From assembly GCF_005239095.1 (NCBI RefSeq), contig NZ_SZUA01000001.1:708848-772847 (forward strand): a DNA stretch of 64,000 bases, in the 5' to 3' direction. The stretch comes from Luteimonas gilva (lineage in GTDB: Bacteria > Pseudomonadota > Gammaproteobacteria > Xanthomonadales > Xanthomonadaceae). Below the pieces are notes generated by a model. The model saw only the letters and a list, made by a program, of their open reading frames with translations. It did no database searches and had not been told where the DNA came from. The translations under genes were made by a program, and so were the position numbers. Below, one piece after another: positions 33,845 through 41,536 of this stretch (within the stretch, counting starts at the first letter, position 1; each line of letters begins with the position of its first letter).

Positions 33845-35995
33845 TCACCAGCGGTACCCGACTTCGGCGACGACGCGGCGCTTGGCGCCGTACCAGCAAT
33901 CGCCGCGCGACAAGCAAGTAGCGAAGTAAGTCTTATCGGTCAGATTCACCGCGTTCAACGACAAGCGCCACGGCCCGGTTTCGTAGGCAATCAACGCGTC
34001 GAACAGCGTGTTCGAAGGCGTCGCCAGCGTGTCGGCACCGTCCCAGGTCTTGCCGACATAGCGTGCGCCGCCGCCGATCCGCAGTCCCGGCACCGCGGCG
34101 ATGCGGTAAGCGGCCCATAAAGCCGCGGAATTCTCGGGAATGCTTTCGAAACGGAAGCCGGTCGCCTCGTCCGTCGCCTTCGAATGGGTAAAGCTGACGA
34201 TCAAATCCCACCGCCCGACGCTGGCATTGGCTTCCAGTTCGATGCCCTTGGCTTCCACGCGACCACGCTGCACCGAGAAATTAGGATCGACCGGATCGGG
34301 CGTGAGGCGCCCGGTTTCCTCCAATTTGTAGACCGCGGCGGTCGCGGTGAGGCCGTAAGCGTCCGGCACCCATTTCAAACCCGCTTCCACTTGCTTGCCG
34401 CGAGTGGGATCGAAGCCTTCGCCCGTGCGCGAGCGGCCGGCGACCGGTTGGAAAGATTCGGAATAGGCCACGTACGGCGACCAACCGCCCGGCGCCAAAT
34501 ACACCGCGCCGAAATTTTGGGTCCAGGCGCTGTCTTTGGAGCGGCTGGTCTCTGCGCCATCGGCACCGGTCAAGCGCTTGTCCACGCGGTCGTGGCGCGC
34601 GCCTGCGACCAGCACCCAGCGGTCGTCGATCTTGATCTGGTCCTGCAGCAGCAAACCGGCCTGGCGCATGCGGGTGCTAACCAGGCTGGCCGGATCGATG
34701 GACCGCTCGGGGCAATCGCCGTACACCGGCGCGTACACGTCGAACGGCACCGGACAAGCCGAATCGGGCGAAGTCCATTGCTTGGTTCGCGACAGCATCG
34801 CATCCACGCCGAACAAAAAAGTGTGTTTCACCCGGCCGCTGCCCAAGCGGCCTTCGAGCAGCACGTCGCCGTTGCCGATCTTGGCGCGGTCGTCGTTGCC
34901 GTAGGCGAGCCGGGTGAGGGTGCGGTCCTCGCCCAGCGCGTTGTCGCCGTAACCGTTGCCGTGCGCATCCACCTCCCAGAACGCGGCGTACATGGTGCGG
35001 ATCCTGCCGCGCACGCGATCGTGGCGCAGGTCGTGACGCAAGGTCCAAGCGTCGTTGAATTTGTATTCGAACTCGTACCCGGCGCGGGCGCGTTCGCCCA
35101 AGTTGACGTCCCAGGCCGGCTCGCCGACGAAGCGTTCCAGCGGGATCGGCCCGTTCGGCGCCGGCAACAGCGTTCCCGACCAAGGGAAGAAGCCTTCGGT
35201 GTTGCGGTTGCGGTCTTTCTGGTATTCGGCGTAGGCGACGAACTGGATACTTTCGGAAGGGCGCCAAGCGATGGACGGCGCGATGTAGCGGCGTTCGTTG
35301 TCGGCGTAATCCACTTGGGTGTCGTTGTCGCGCCACAACGCGACCAGACGATAGCTCAGCGTGTCGTTCAAAGGTCCGGCGAAATCCGCGGCCAATTGCC
35401 GATGATCGTTGTTGCCGGCTTGCAGCGATATTTCTCGCGACGCGGCCGTCAGCGGCCGCTTGCTGACCAGATTCACCACGCCGCCCGGTGCGTTCTGCCC
35501 GGCCATCACCGACGAGGGGCCGTGCAGCACTTCGACGCGGTCGAAAGCGTATGGCTCCTCGCGCACCACGCCCCACCAGCCCACCAGCGGCAGGCGCATG
35601 CCGTTGAGCAGCGTGGTGCCGGAACTGCCGCCGCGCAGCGCGAACCAGTCGCCGCGGTTGTCCAGTCCGTATTGGTCGGTGCGCACGCCCGCGCTGTAGC
35701 GCAAGGCTTCCTGCAGCGACTGCGCGTTCTGGTCGCGCATCTGCTCGGCGGTGATCACGCTGATCGCCTGCGGAATCTCTTCGATGGGCGTATCGGTCTT
35801 GGTGCCCGCGCGCGTGCTGCCGGCCGCGTACGGCTCGGCTTGGCCGCGCACGGTCAACTTATCCAGGGTTTTGGGATCGCGTGCGTCGGCGAGGACGGTG
35901 TCTTCGGCCGTTGCGGCCAGCGATTGCAGCGGAAGGGAAAGCGCGAACGCAAGCAGCGAAACCGCGCAGGCGCGGCGGGTGTTCTTCGAGGACAT
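33845..35995 (-). CDS. TonB-dependent siderophore receptor (ferrichrome type, FhuA-like)
   Basis: Outer-membrane receptor of 716 residues. Signal peptide of about 27 residues, a TonB-box-like segment DKLTVRG (about 45-51), a plug domain with IPQAISVITAEQMRDQ, LRGGSSGTTLLNGM and VEVLHGPSSVMAGQNAPGG, then a 22-strand barrel. It ends CLSRGDCWYGAKRRVVAEVGYRW-like, with the paired Cys and terminal aromatic typical of FhuA-group receptors. It lies 94 bases downstream of a TonB-like repetitive protein gene. No clear Fur box is seen upstream. The ligand is inferred as a hydroxamate siderophore. Confidence 0.93.
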   Translation of the reverse strand: MSSKNTRRACAVSLLAFALSLPLQSLAATAEDTVLADARDPKTLDKLTVRGQAEPYAAGSTRAGTKTDTPIEEIPQAISVITAEQMRDQNAQSLQEALRYSAGVRTDQYGLDNRGDWFALRGGSSGTTLLNGMRLPLVGWWGVVREEPYAFDRVEVLHGPSSVMAGQNAPGGVVNLVSKRPLTAASREISLQAGNNDHRQLAADFAGPLNDTLSYRLVALWRDNDTQVDYADNERRYIAPSIAWRPSESIQFVAYAEYQKDRNRNTEGFFPWSGTLLPAPNGPIPLERFVGEPAWDVNLGERARAGYEFEYKFNDAWTLRHDLRHDRVRGRIRTMYAAFWEVDAHGNGYGDNALGEDRTLTRLAYGNDDRAKIGNGDVLLEGRLGSGRVKHTFLFGVDAMLSRTKQWTSPDSACPVPFDVYAPVYGDCPERSIDPASLVSTRMRQAGLLLQDQIKIDDRWVLVAGARHDRVDKRLTGADGAETSRSKDSAWTQNFGAVYLAPGGWSPYVAYSESFQPVAGRSRTGEGFDPTRGKQVEAGLKWVPDAYGLTATAAVYKLEETGRLTPDPVDPNFSVQRGRVEAKGIELEANASVGRWDLIVSFTHSKATDEATGFRFESIPENSAALWAAYRIAAVPGLRIGGGARYVGKTWDGADTLATPSNTLFDALIAYETGPWRLSLNAVNLTDKTYFATCLSRGDCWYGAKRRVVAEVGYRW

Positions 35996-36089
35996 GTCGA
36001 TCCGTCAGGCAGTGGCGGGAAGTTCACGCGTGCCTGGCATCGACGGCTGGGGGGCGTACGCCGCGATTGTAACGCAATACGGCGGGCGC

Positions 36090-37748
36090 TTACGGCTTCT
36101 TCAACGCGTCCTGGTCTTCCTGCAACTCGGGCTTGAACGGGATGTCCGGCGGCGGTCGGCCGCTCGAAGGTTGCTCGAACAATTTCTCGCTGTCGCTCAC
36201 GCCGCAACCTCCGCCCACTTGCAGCAACGACACGACGCATTCGATCCGCTTGGACGTGCCCGGAATCGGAATCGACAGCTTCTGGATGCCCTTGCGCACC
36301 CATTCCTGCAACAAGGTTTCGTGCGGTACCCAATATTTTTCGAAACGCGTGGGATCGTAGCCGAACCGCGGGCGCTCCAGCCACTTGCCGGCGCGATCCA
36401 GATCGGCGATGTGCTGCTCCTTCGAGCCGGGCGCATTGCCGTATTGCTTAGGACTTTCGATAGACGCGCCGGGCGGCAAGCGCACGCTGCCGTCGGCGTT
36501 GAACAAACCCGGTTTAGCGCCGGCCTGGTCGCCGCCTCTCGGTTGGCCCGCGACATTGCGCTTCGCGTCGCCCCAATCGTCGCCTTTCGCCGGCGTGGGG
36601 AAACCGCCGGGTTTGGGTGCGGCGGCGCTCCCGGTCGCGGTCGACGCCGGTTGCGTGCCGCTGGTTTGCGCCGAAGGCGCTTGCGCCGCGCCGGAAGGTT
36701 GCGCCGTCACGCTGCTCGGCGCTTGCGCGGCGGCGGTCGCGCCGGGCGGCATCGGCAGCGATTCGGGTTGCGCCGCGCTCGAAGGCACCTGCACTTGCGC
36801 GCGCGCCGTCGTCGGTTGCGGCAATTCGCGCGTGCGCACCGCGGGCAGCGGCTGCGGCACTTCGATCGCGGTCGCCTGCTCGGCGATCTGCGGCACGGCG
36901 ATCTGGCGTTGCGGTTGCTCGCGATCGATCGGCCGCACCGGCGCCGGCGCGCGCGGCGTGGGAATCGCTTCGACCTGGCTGCGCAAGGTCGGGACTTCCA
37001 CGCTCGGCTGCACGGTCGCCTGGATCGGGCGCGGCTGCGGCGGCGGCAGGCGGAACCGGGTTTCGTCGGGCCGCGCGGTTTCGGTCACCTGCAGCGGTTG
37101 CTGCGCGGCGGGCTCGACGGTTTGTTCGGCCAACTGCGGCTGTTCGCGCTGCAGCGGTTCGACCTGCGGCGCCTCGACGCTGCTGGCCGGCGTCTCCACC
37201 TCGTTCAATTGCGGCCGCGGCGGCTGCGCCGGTTGCGGCTGCTGCGCGGTTTGCGTGTCGGTTTGCGGCACCGGCGGCCGCGGCGAAGGCGGACCGCCGC
37301 CCTCTTCTTCCGGCGCGCCCTGGCCGATGAATTGCACGCGCACGGCGACGTCGTCGAGCGCGCCGGCCGTCTCGTTGAAGCTGGTGTAGGCCAGGATCAG
37401 CAGCATCGCCGCGAAAAACACGTGCGCGATGGCGCTGACCACGATCGCGACGAACCGCACCCAGCGCTCGTCGCGGCTGGCCGGATGCCATTGCTGCCGC
37501 CACAGCGTGCCGAACGCTTTCCAGCGCCCCAGCACCGCCGAAGCGCGCGGCGGCAACGCCGGTTCGCGCTGCAGGAAGATGGCGACGATCGCGTCGGCGG
37601 CGGCGCCGGTGACCGCGCCGGCCTGCGCGATCATCGCGGCGAACCACTCGGTCCAACCGGGCGGGAATTCGCCCGGCGGCCGCTCGGGCCGCAGCGACCT
37701 GCGCGTTCGTCGGCGCAGGGCTTCGATCAGTTCGGCCGAGGAGAACAC
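36090..37748 (-). CDS. Transmembrane repetitive protein, TonB-like architecture
   Basis: Protein of 552 residues. An N-terminal cytoplasmic part (about 1-105) precedes one membrane helix (FVAIVVSAIAHVFFAAMLLILAY, about 101-123), then about 250 residues rich in Pro, Gln, Glu, Ala and Thr with repeated P-Q-x motifs, and a conserved C-terminal domain (about 420-530) with LQVGGGCGVSDSEK. This topology is that of TonB-type energy transducers, but the C-terminus lacks the ordinary TonB motif. It starts 16 bases after nfuA and precedes a TonB-dependent receptor, all on one strand. A role in receptor energising is plausible, not shown. Confidence 0.75.
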   Translation of the reverse strand: MFSSAELIEALRRRTRRSLRPERPPGEFPPGWTEWFAAMIAQAGAVTGAAADAIVAIFLQREPALPPRASAVLGRWKAFGTLWRQQWHPASRDERWVRFVAIVVSAIAHVFFAAMLLILAYTSFNETAGALDDVAVRVQFIGQGAPEEEGGGPPSPRPPVPQTDTQTAQQPQPAQPPRPQLNEVETPASSVEAPQVEPLQREQPQLAEQTVEPAAQQPLQVTETARPDETRFRLPPPQPRPIQATVQPSVEVPTLRSQVEAIPTPRAPAPVRPIDREQPQRQIAVPQIAEQATAIEVPQPLPAVRTRELPQPTTARAQVQVPSSAAQPESLPMPPGATAAAQAPSSVTAQPSGAAQAPSAQTSGTQPASTATGSAAAPKPGGFPTPAKGDDWGDAKRNVAGQPRGGDQAGAKPGLFNADGSVRLPPGASIESPKQYGNAPGSKEQHIADLDRAGKWLERPRFGYDPTRFEKYWVPHETLLQEWVRKGIQKLSIPIPGTSKRIECVVSLLQVGGGCGVSDSEKLFEQPSSGRPPPDIPFKPELQEDQDALKKP

Positions 37749-37764
37749 TCGCGCCGCGGTCCGG

Positions 37765-38361
37765 TTATGCCGCGGCGTCGCGGGCGATGTACGGCGCCTG
37801 GCCGGTGTCGTGATCGGTCGCGTCGCGCACCGCAGTCACGCCCGGTACCTTGCTCATCAAGGTTTTTTCGATCCCCTGCTTCAAAGTGACGTCGGCCATG
37901 CCGCAACCGTGGCAGCCGCCGCCGAAGCGCAGTACCACCACGCCGTCGGCGGTGACTTCCTGCACCGATACATGGCCGCGGTGTTGGGCGAGCTGCGGAT
38001 TGATTTCGTTCTCCACCGTCCAGCGCACCCGCTCGACCAGCGAAGCCGATTCGGCCGGCGCCTGGCCTTTGATCTTCGGCGCGCGGATCTGCAACTGGCC
38101 GCCCGTGGCGAGCGCGGCGTAGTCGATCTCGGCGCCGTCCAGGTATTGCACGCTGTCGGCTTCCAGCCACAGGGTGAAGCCTTCGCAATCGATCGCCCAT
38201 TCGTCGCCGCGCAGGTCCTGCGGCTCGGCGAATTCCAGACGCACGTCGGCGCCGGGCGTGCCGGGCTGGACCGCGGCCAGGCGCACGCCCAGGCCCGGCA
38301 GGCCTTCGCGTTCGATCAACCGGCGGAAGTGGGACTGGGCGGATTCGGAAATCTGGATCAT
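37765..38361 (-). CDS. nfuA: Fe-S biogenesis protein NfuA
   Basis: Carrier that passes iron-sulfur clusters to apoproteins, notably under iron or oxidative stress. The 198-residue protein has a degenerate A-type N-terminal domain ([15 protein letters not shown], about 1-95) and the NifU-like C-terminal domain (about 105-185) with cluster ligands Cys150 and Cys153 in [14 protein letters not shown]. Usual family length. It heads a minus-strand run with the TonB-like protein and siderophore receptor, a grouping with an iron theme. Confidence 0.96.
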   Translation of the reverse strand: MIQISESAQSHFRRLIEREGLPGLGVRLAAVQPGTPGADVRLEFAEPQDLRGDEWAIDCEGFTLWLEADSVQYLDGAEIDYAALATGGQLQIRAPKIKGQAPAESASLVERVRWTVENEINPQLAQHRGHVSVQEVTADGVVVLRFGGGCHGCGMADVTLKQGIEKTLMSKVPGVTAVRDATDHDTGQAPYIARDAAA

Positions 38362-38448
38362 GGGCGTATTCTACCGGGCTTGCGTCACGCCGTTCGTACG
38401 CTGTCTAGCACAGCATGAATCGCGTTTGCCATTCGTTAGGAGTCCGTC

Positions 38449-38790
38449 ATGTCCGACCTGATCCCGCTCGCCCAGGCCCATTGCCTGCCCCGCAAAGGCA
38501 GCGAGCACAAGCTGAGCGAGGCCCGGGTGCGCGAACTGCTGCCCGAAATCCCCGGTTGGGAGCTCGCCGAGAATGGCCATGCCCTGACTCGCACGTTCAC
38601 GTTCAAGGACTACTACCGGACGATGTCGTTCGTGAACGCGTTGGCGCATATGGCCAACCGCGAAGACCACCACCCCGACCTGAGCGTGCATTACGACCGC
38701 TGCGTGGTGCGCTATTCCACCCACGACGTGGGCGGGCTGAGCGAAAACGACTTCATTTGCGCCGCCAAGGCGGACAGCCTGGCCGACTGA
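38449..38790 (+). CDS. phhB: 4a-hydroxytetrahydrobiopterin dehydratase (pterin-4a-carbinolamine dehydratase)
   Basis: Recycles the pterin cofactor of phenylalanine hydroxylase. The 113-residue protein has the typical core: [27 protein letters not shown] with the catalytic His residues, then [21 protein letters not shown]. No phenylalanine hydroxylase gene is adjacent in this window. Transcribed divergently from nfuA across an 87-base region. Confidence 0.95.
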   Translation: MSDLIPLAQAHCLPRKGSEHKLSEARVRELLPEIPGWELAENGHALTRTFTFKDYYRTMSFVNALAHMANREDHHPDLSVHYDRCVVRYSTHDVGGLSENDFICAAKADSLAD

Positions 38791-38947
38791 ATCGCGGCAA
38801 GCAGGGCCAAATCACCGCCTCAGGCGCAGCCCCGCTGCGCAAGTCGAAGCCACCGGTCACCGCTGCCGATGCGTTAGTCCCATATCGCTTGTCCGACGCG
38901 CACCGCCGCACCGATCCTGCGCGGCACGTTCCCGCATGGAAGACCCG

Positions 38948-40015
38948 ATGAAATACGGACTGATCGCGCTGCTGCTCGGGCTGTCGCTGCCCGCTCAGGC
39001 CCAACAGATGTGTCCGGCCAGCGGCGGCAGGCTCCTGCCCTGCCAGAACTTCATGGAAGAGCAGTTCGCGATCTACGCGGCGAAAGAAGCCGAATGGGCC
39101 AAGGCCGATGCCGAAGACGCCGCAGCCGACGACGCCAACCGCGCCTCGGATTATTGGGGCGCGATCGCGGCGAATATGCAGACGGGGCAGATCCATCACG
39201 TCGAATACGTTTATCGTCCGATCGACGCGCTGGAACGGATGAAGCAGGCCTGCGCCGGCGACAAGCAGTGCGATCTGGTAGCGATCTACCGCAACACTTG
39301 CGTGGCGCTGGCGCGCGGCGACCAGGGCGAATTGTTCTGGGCCGACGACGCGAAGCCGAAACTGGTCCAGCAGAAGGCGATGAACGCCTGCAAGGCCGGC
39401 GGCGCGAACGGCTGCCGGGCCGACGAGCGGGACCGGGTTTGCAGCGGTTACGATTACGTCGACATCCGCACCGGCGAGGCCGGCACCGGACAGCAATCGC
39501 TGGGTTCCAAGTTGCGGGCGTTCAAGCGCAAAGGCGGTCTGCTCGGCGCGATTTCGCCCAAGCTGGCCGGCAAATCCGAAGTGCAGCCGCCGCAGGTCGC
39601 CTATAACCCGATGACGGCGCAGTTCCTGTCCCAGCCGACATCGATGCGCAGCGGCCAGAGCCCGGCCAAACCCGACGGATCGTCGCTATGGATGGCCTAT
39701 GCCTTCGGCCGCAACAGCGGGGCGCGCGGCACCGGGATCGGGATGGTCGAGGGCGTGTCCGCGGCTCAAGCCAGGCAGACCTGCGGCAAGAGCGATTGCC
39801 AGACGCTGGTCGCCGCGCGCACCGGCGAATGCTTCGCCATCGTCGGCGGCGTGGACGCGCGACACGTGCAACAGGATTTCGCCGCGAAAGCCAAAAACAA
39901 GGAACTCGCCGGCCAGGCCGCGCTGAAGCAATGCAAGAGCGGCGGCCTGCAGCAGTGCCAGGTGGGTTTCGCCGAATGCGTTAAAACCCTGTCGGAGATG
40001 GCTGCGCAGCAGTAG
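38948..40015 (+). CDS. Secreted Cys-rich protein with DUF4189-like domains
   Basis: Exported protein of 355 residues. Signal peptide MKYGLIALLLGLSLPAQAQQ, then a segment WGAIAANMQTGQIHHVEY...CAGDKQCDLVAIYRNTCVALARG, typical of DUF4189: a Trp-Gly-Ala-Ile start and pairs of Cys around a C-x-V core. A second, weaker copy near residues 243-300 reads SSLWMAYAFGRNSG with TCGKSDCQTL and CFAIVGG. About a dozen Cys residues suggest disulfides. ATG 38936 is a possible earlier start; 38948 gives a better signal peptide and has GGAAGA upstream. Function unknown. Confidence 0.8.
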   Translation: MKYGLIALLLGLSLPAQAQQMCPASGGRLLPCQNFMEEQFAIYAAKEAEWAKADAEDAAADDANRASDYWGAIAANMQTGQIHHVEYVYRPIDALERMKQACAGDKQCDLVAIYRNTCVALARGDQGELFWADDAKPKLVQQKAMNACKAGGANGCRADERDRVCSGYDYVDIRTGEAGTGQQSLGSKLRAFKRKGGLLGAISPKLAGKSEVQPPQVAYNPMTAQFLSQPTSMRSGQSPAKPDGSSLWMAYAFGRNSGARGTGIGMVEGVSAAQARQTCGKSDCQTLVAARTGECFAIVGGVDARHVQQDFAAKAKNKELAGQAALKQCKSGGLQQCQVGFAECVKTLSEMAAQQ

Positions 40016-40106
40016 CGCCAACACCGGCTGCCGCCGTTTTGCGGAGCCGAGCCTGCTTCGTTGCCCTGGATCTTGCTCCGCCGCTTTTCGGCCCTGAAAA
40101 GAAGAT

Positions 40107-40133
40107 CAGCGGAGCAAGCTCCGCTCTACAAAA
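40107..40133 (+). repeat. Dispersed extragenic repeat, copy 1
   Basis: CAGCGGAGCAAGCTCCGCTC and the following seven bases form a 27-base sequence repeated exactly at 55616-55642. It contains a hairpin GCGGAGC-AA-GCTCCGC and ends CTCTACAAAA. A shortened relative (CTCCGCTCTACAAG) follows at about 40160-40173. The 163 bases between the DUF4189 gene and rluC hold nothing else that looks coding. Confidence 0.75.
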
Positions 40134-40178
40134 CGGGCGAAAGCGAACAGCAGCGGGCGAACTCCGCTCTACAAGCGG

Positions 40179-41141
40179 TCAAGCCAGGCGGTCGAGCACA
40201 TCGACCAGTTCGGATGCGAGCGGTGCGTTCAAGACATAAGGCGCGCGGCCGCCGTCCAAAGCGAATTCCAGCGAAGCCGCATGCAGGAACAGCCGCTTCA
40301 ATCCGGCCTGTTCGCGCAATTTCTTGTTGATCGTTTCGTCGCCGTATTTGTCGTCGCCCGCCACCGGATGGCCGATGTGCTCGGCATGGACGCGGATCTG
40401 ATGCGTGCGGCCGGTTTCGATCCGCACCTCGCAATAGGATTGCCCGCCGCGCCGTTCCAGCACCCGGAAATGGCTCAGCGAGGCCTTGCCGGAAGGGTTC
40501 ACCTGCACGTGCCGCTCGCCGCCCTGGCGCAGGCCGACATGCAATGGCGCATCGACGCTCATCACCCCGTCGGGCATCCGGCCGACCAACAAGGCCAGAT
40601 AGCGCTTGGCGATGCCGCCGTCCTCGCGCATCAGCGCTTGCAGTTCGGTCAGCGCCGAGCGCTTCTTGGCGACGATCAGCAGGCCCGAGGTATCCCGGTC
40701 CAGCCGATGGACCAGCTCCAACGACTCCTTCGGCCGCAGCGCGCGCAGGGTCTCGATCGCGCCGAAGCTGATTCCGCTGCCGCCGTGGCTGGCCACGCCG
40801 GAGGGTTTGTTGATCGCCAGCAACCGGGCGTCTTCGAAGACGATGCTGGCCGCCATGGCATCCAATAGGCCCTTGGCGGGCGTGCCTTTGTCTCCGGGCT
40901 CCTCGAGACGGACCGGCGGAATCCGGACCTCATCCCCGCCTTCCAGCCGGCGCTCCGGCTTGCTGCGCCCCCCGTTCACCCGCACCTGACCGGAGCGCAA
41001 AAGCTTGTAGATCAAGCTGCGCGGGGCGCCTTTCAGGTAGCCGAGCAGGAAGTTGTCCAGGCGCTGGCCGTCACGGTCTTCGCTGATTCGGACCGTATGG
41101 GCGGTCCCGGCCGGCCGGCGTGGCTCATCTGAATGGGGCAT
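40179..41141 (-). CDS. rluC: 23S rRNA pseudouridine synthase RluC
   Basis: Makes pseudouridine at positions 955, 2504 and 2580 of 23S rRNA in E. coli. The 320-residue protein has an N-terminal S4 RNA-binding domain (about residues 26-80, QRLDNFLLGYLKGAPRSLIYK) and the RluA-type catalytic domain with HRLDRDTSGLL; the catalytic Asp is residue 148. The GRTHQIRVHAEHIGHPVAGD motif follows. Start MPHSDEPRRP at 41141. It is divergent from rne, the same arrangement as in E. coli, which supports RluC over other RluA-family members. Confidence 0.95.
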   Translation of the reverse strand: MPHSDEPRRPAGTAHTVRISEDRDGQRLDNFLLGYLKGAPRSLIYKLLRSGQVRVNGGRSKPERRLEGGDEVRIPPVRLEEPGDKGTPAKGLLDAMAASIVFEDARLLAINKPSGVASHGGSGISFGAIETLRALRPKESLELVHRLDRDTSGLLIVAKKRSALTELQALMREDGGIAKRYLALLVGRMPDGVMSVDAPLHVGLRQGGERHVQVNPSGKASLSHFRVLERRGGQSYCEVRIETGRTHQIRVHAEHIGHPVAGDDKYGDETINKKLREQAGLKRLFLHAASLEFALDGGRAPYVLNAPLASELVDVLDRLA

Positions 41142-41536
41142 CTGCAGTCTTGGTCTGATACACTCGCGATGCGAGATAAGGGTTTGATTTCGCTGGAAGT
41201 TACCCCGGGCCGAAAGCCCGCCCTTCCATCGATCCTCGCGCAGTGCGCAACCACCGCCTCAGGGGCGGCCATGTTAGCGGCTCAGCGGCAAGCCCGGACA
41301 TCGCCCGATGCGTCAGACATCGGCGCTGAACAACGACCCGTGCGGCGCGTGAAGGCTCAGGCCGATACCGCCGCCGGCCCGCAACAACATTTAGCAAGAA
41401 GCGCTCCCGCGGTCCGCCGTGGTGTTGTAGCGCTGGAAACCCAGGTCGCCGCTGCGCTTGCGCGGCCGGCGCCCAGCAGTATCCAGGCGAAACGCCCCGG
41501 CGTTCCGCGTGCGAGAGCGCGCGAGGAACGCGAACC
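41142..41536 (+). promoter_or_regulatory. Divergent rluC/rne region; long rne leader
   Basis: This 395-base gene-free stretch separates rluC and rne. It holds several short GC-rich inverted repeats: GGGCC-GAAA-GGCCC-like around 41207-41220, GCGCAGTGCGC near 41240 and CCGCCTCAGGGGCGG near 41253. In E. coli a structured leader of similar length lets RNase E cleave its own mRNA. Autoregulation here is inference from position and length; a conserved structure was not computed. Confidence 0.5.

Noticed and set aside
34184-36136. 650-codon frame opposite the siderophore receptor
   Set aside because: Antisense to a complete TonB-dependent receptor with correct signal and C-terminus.
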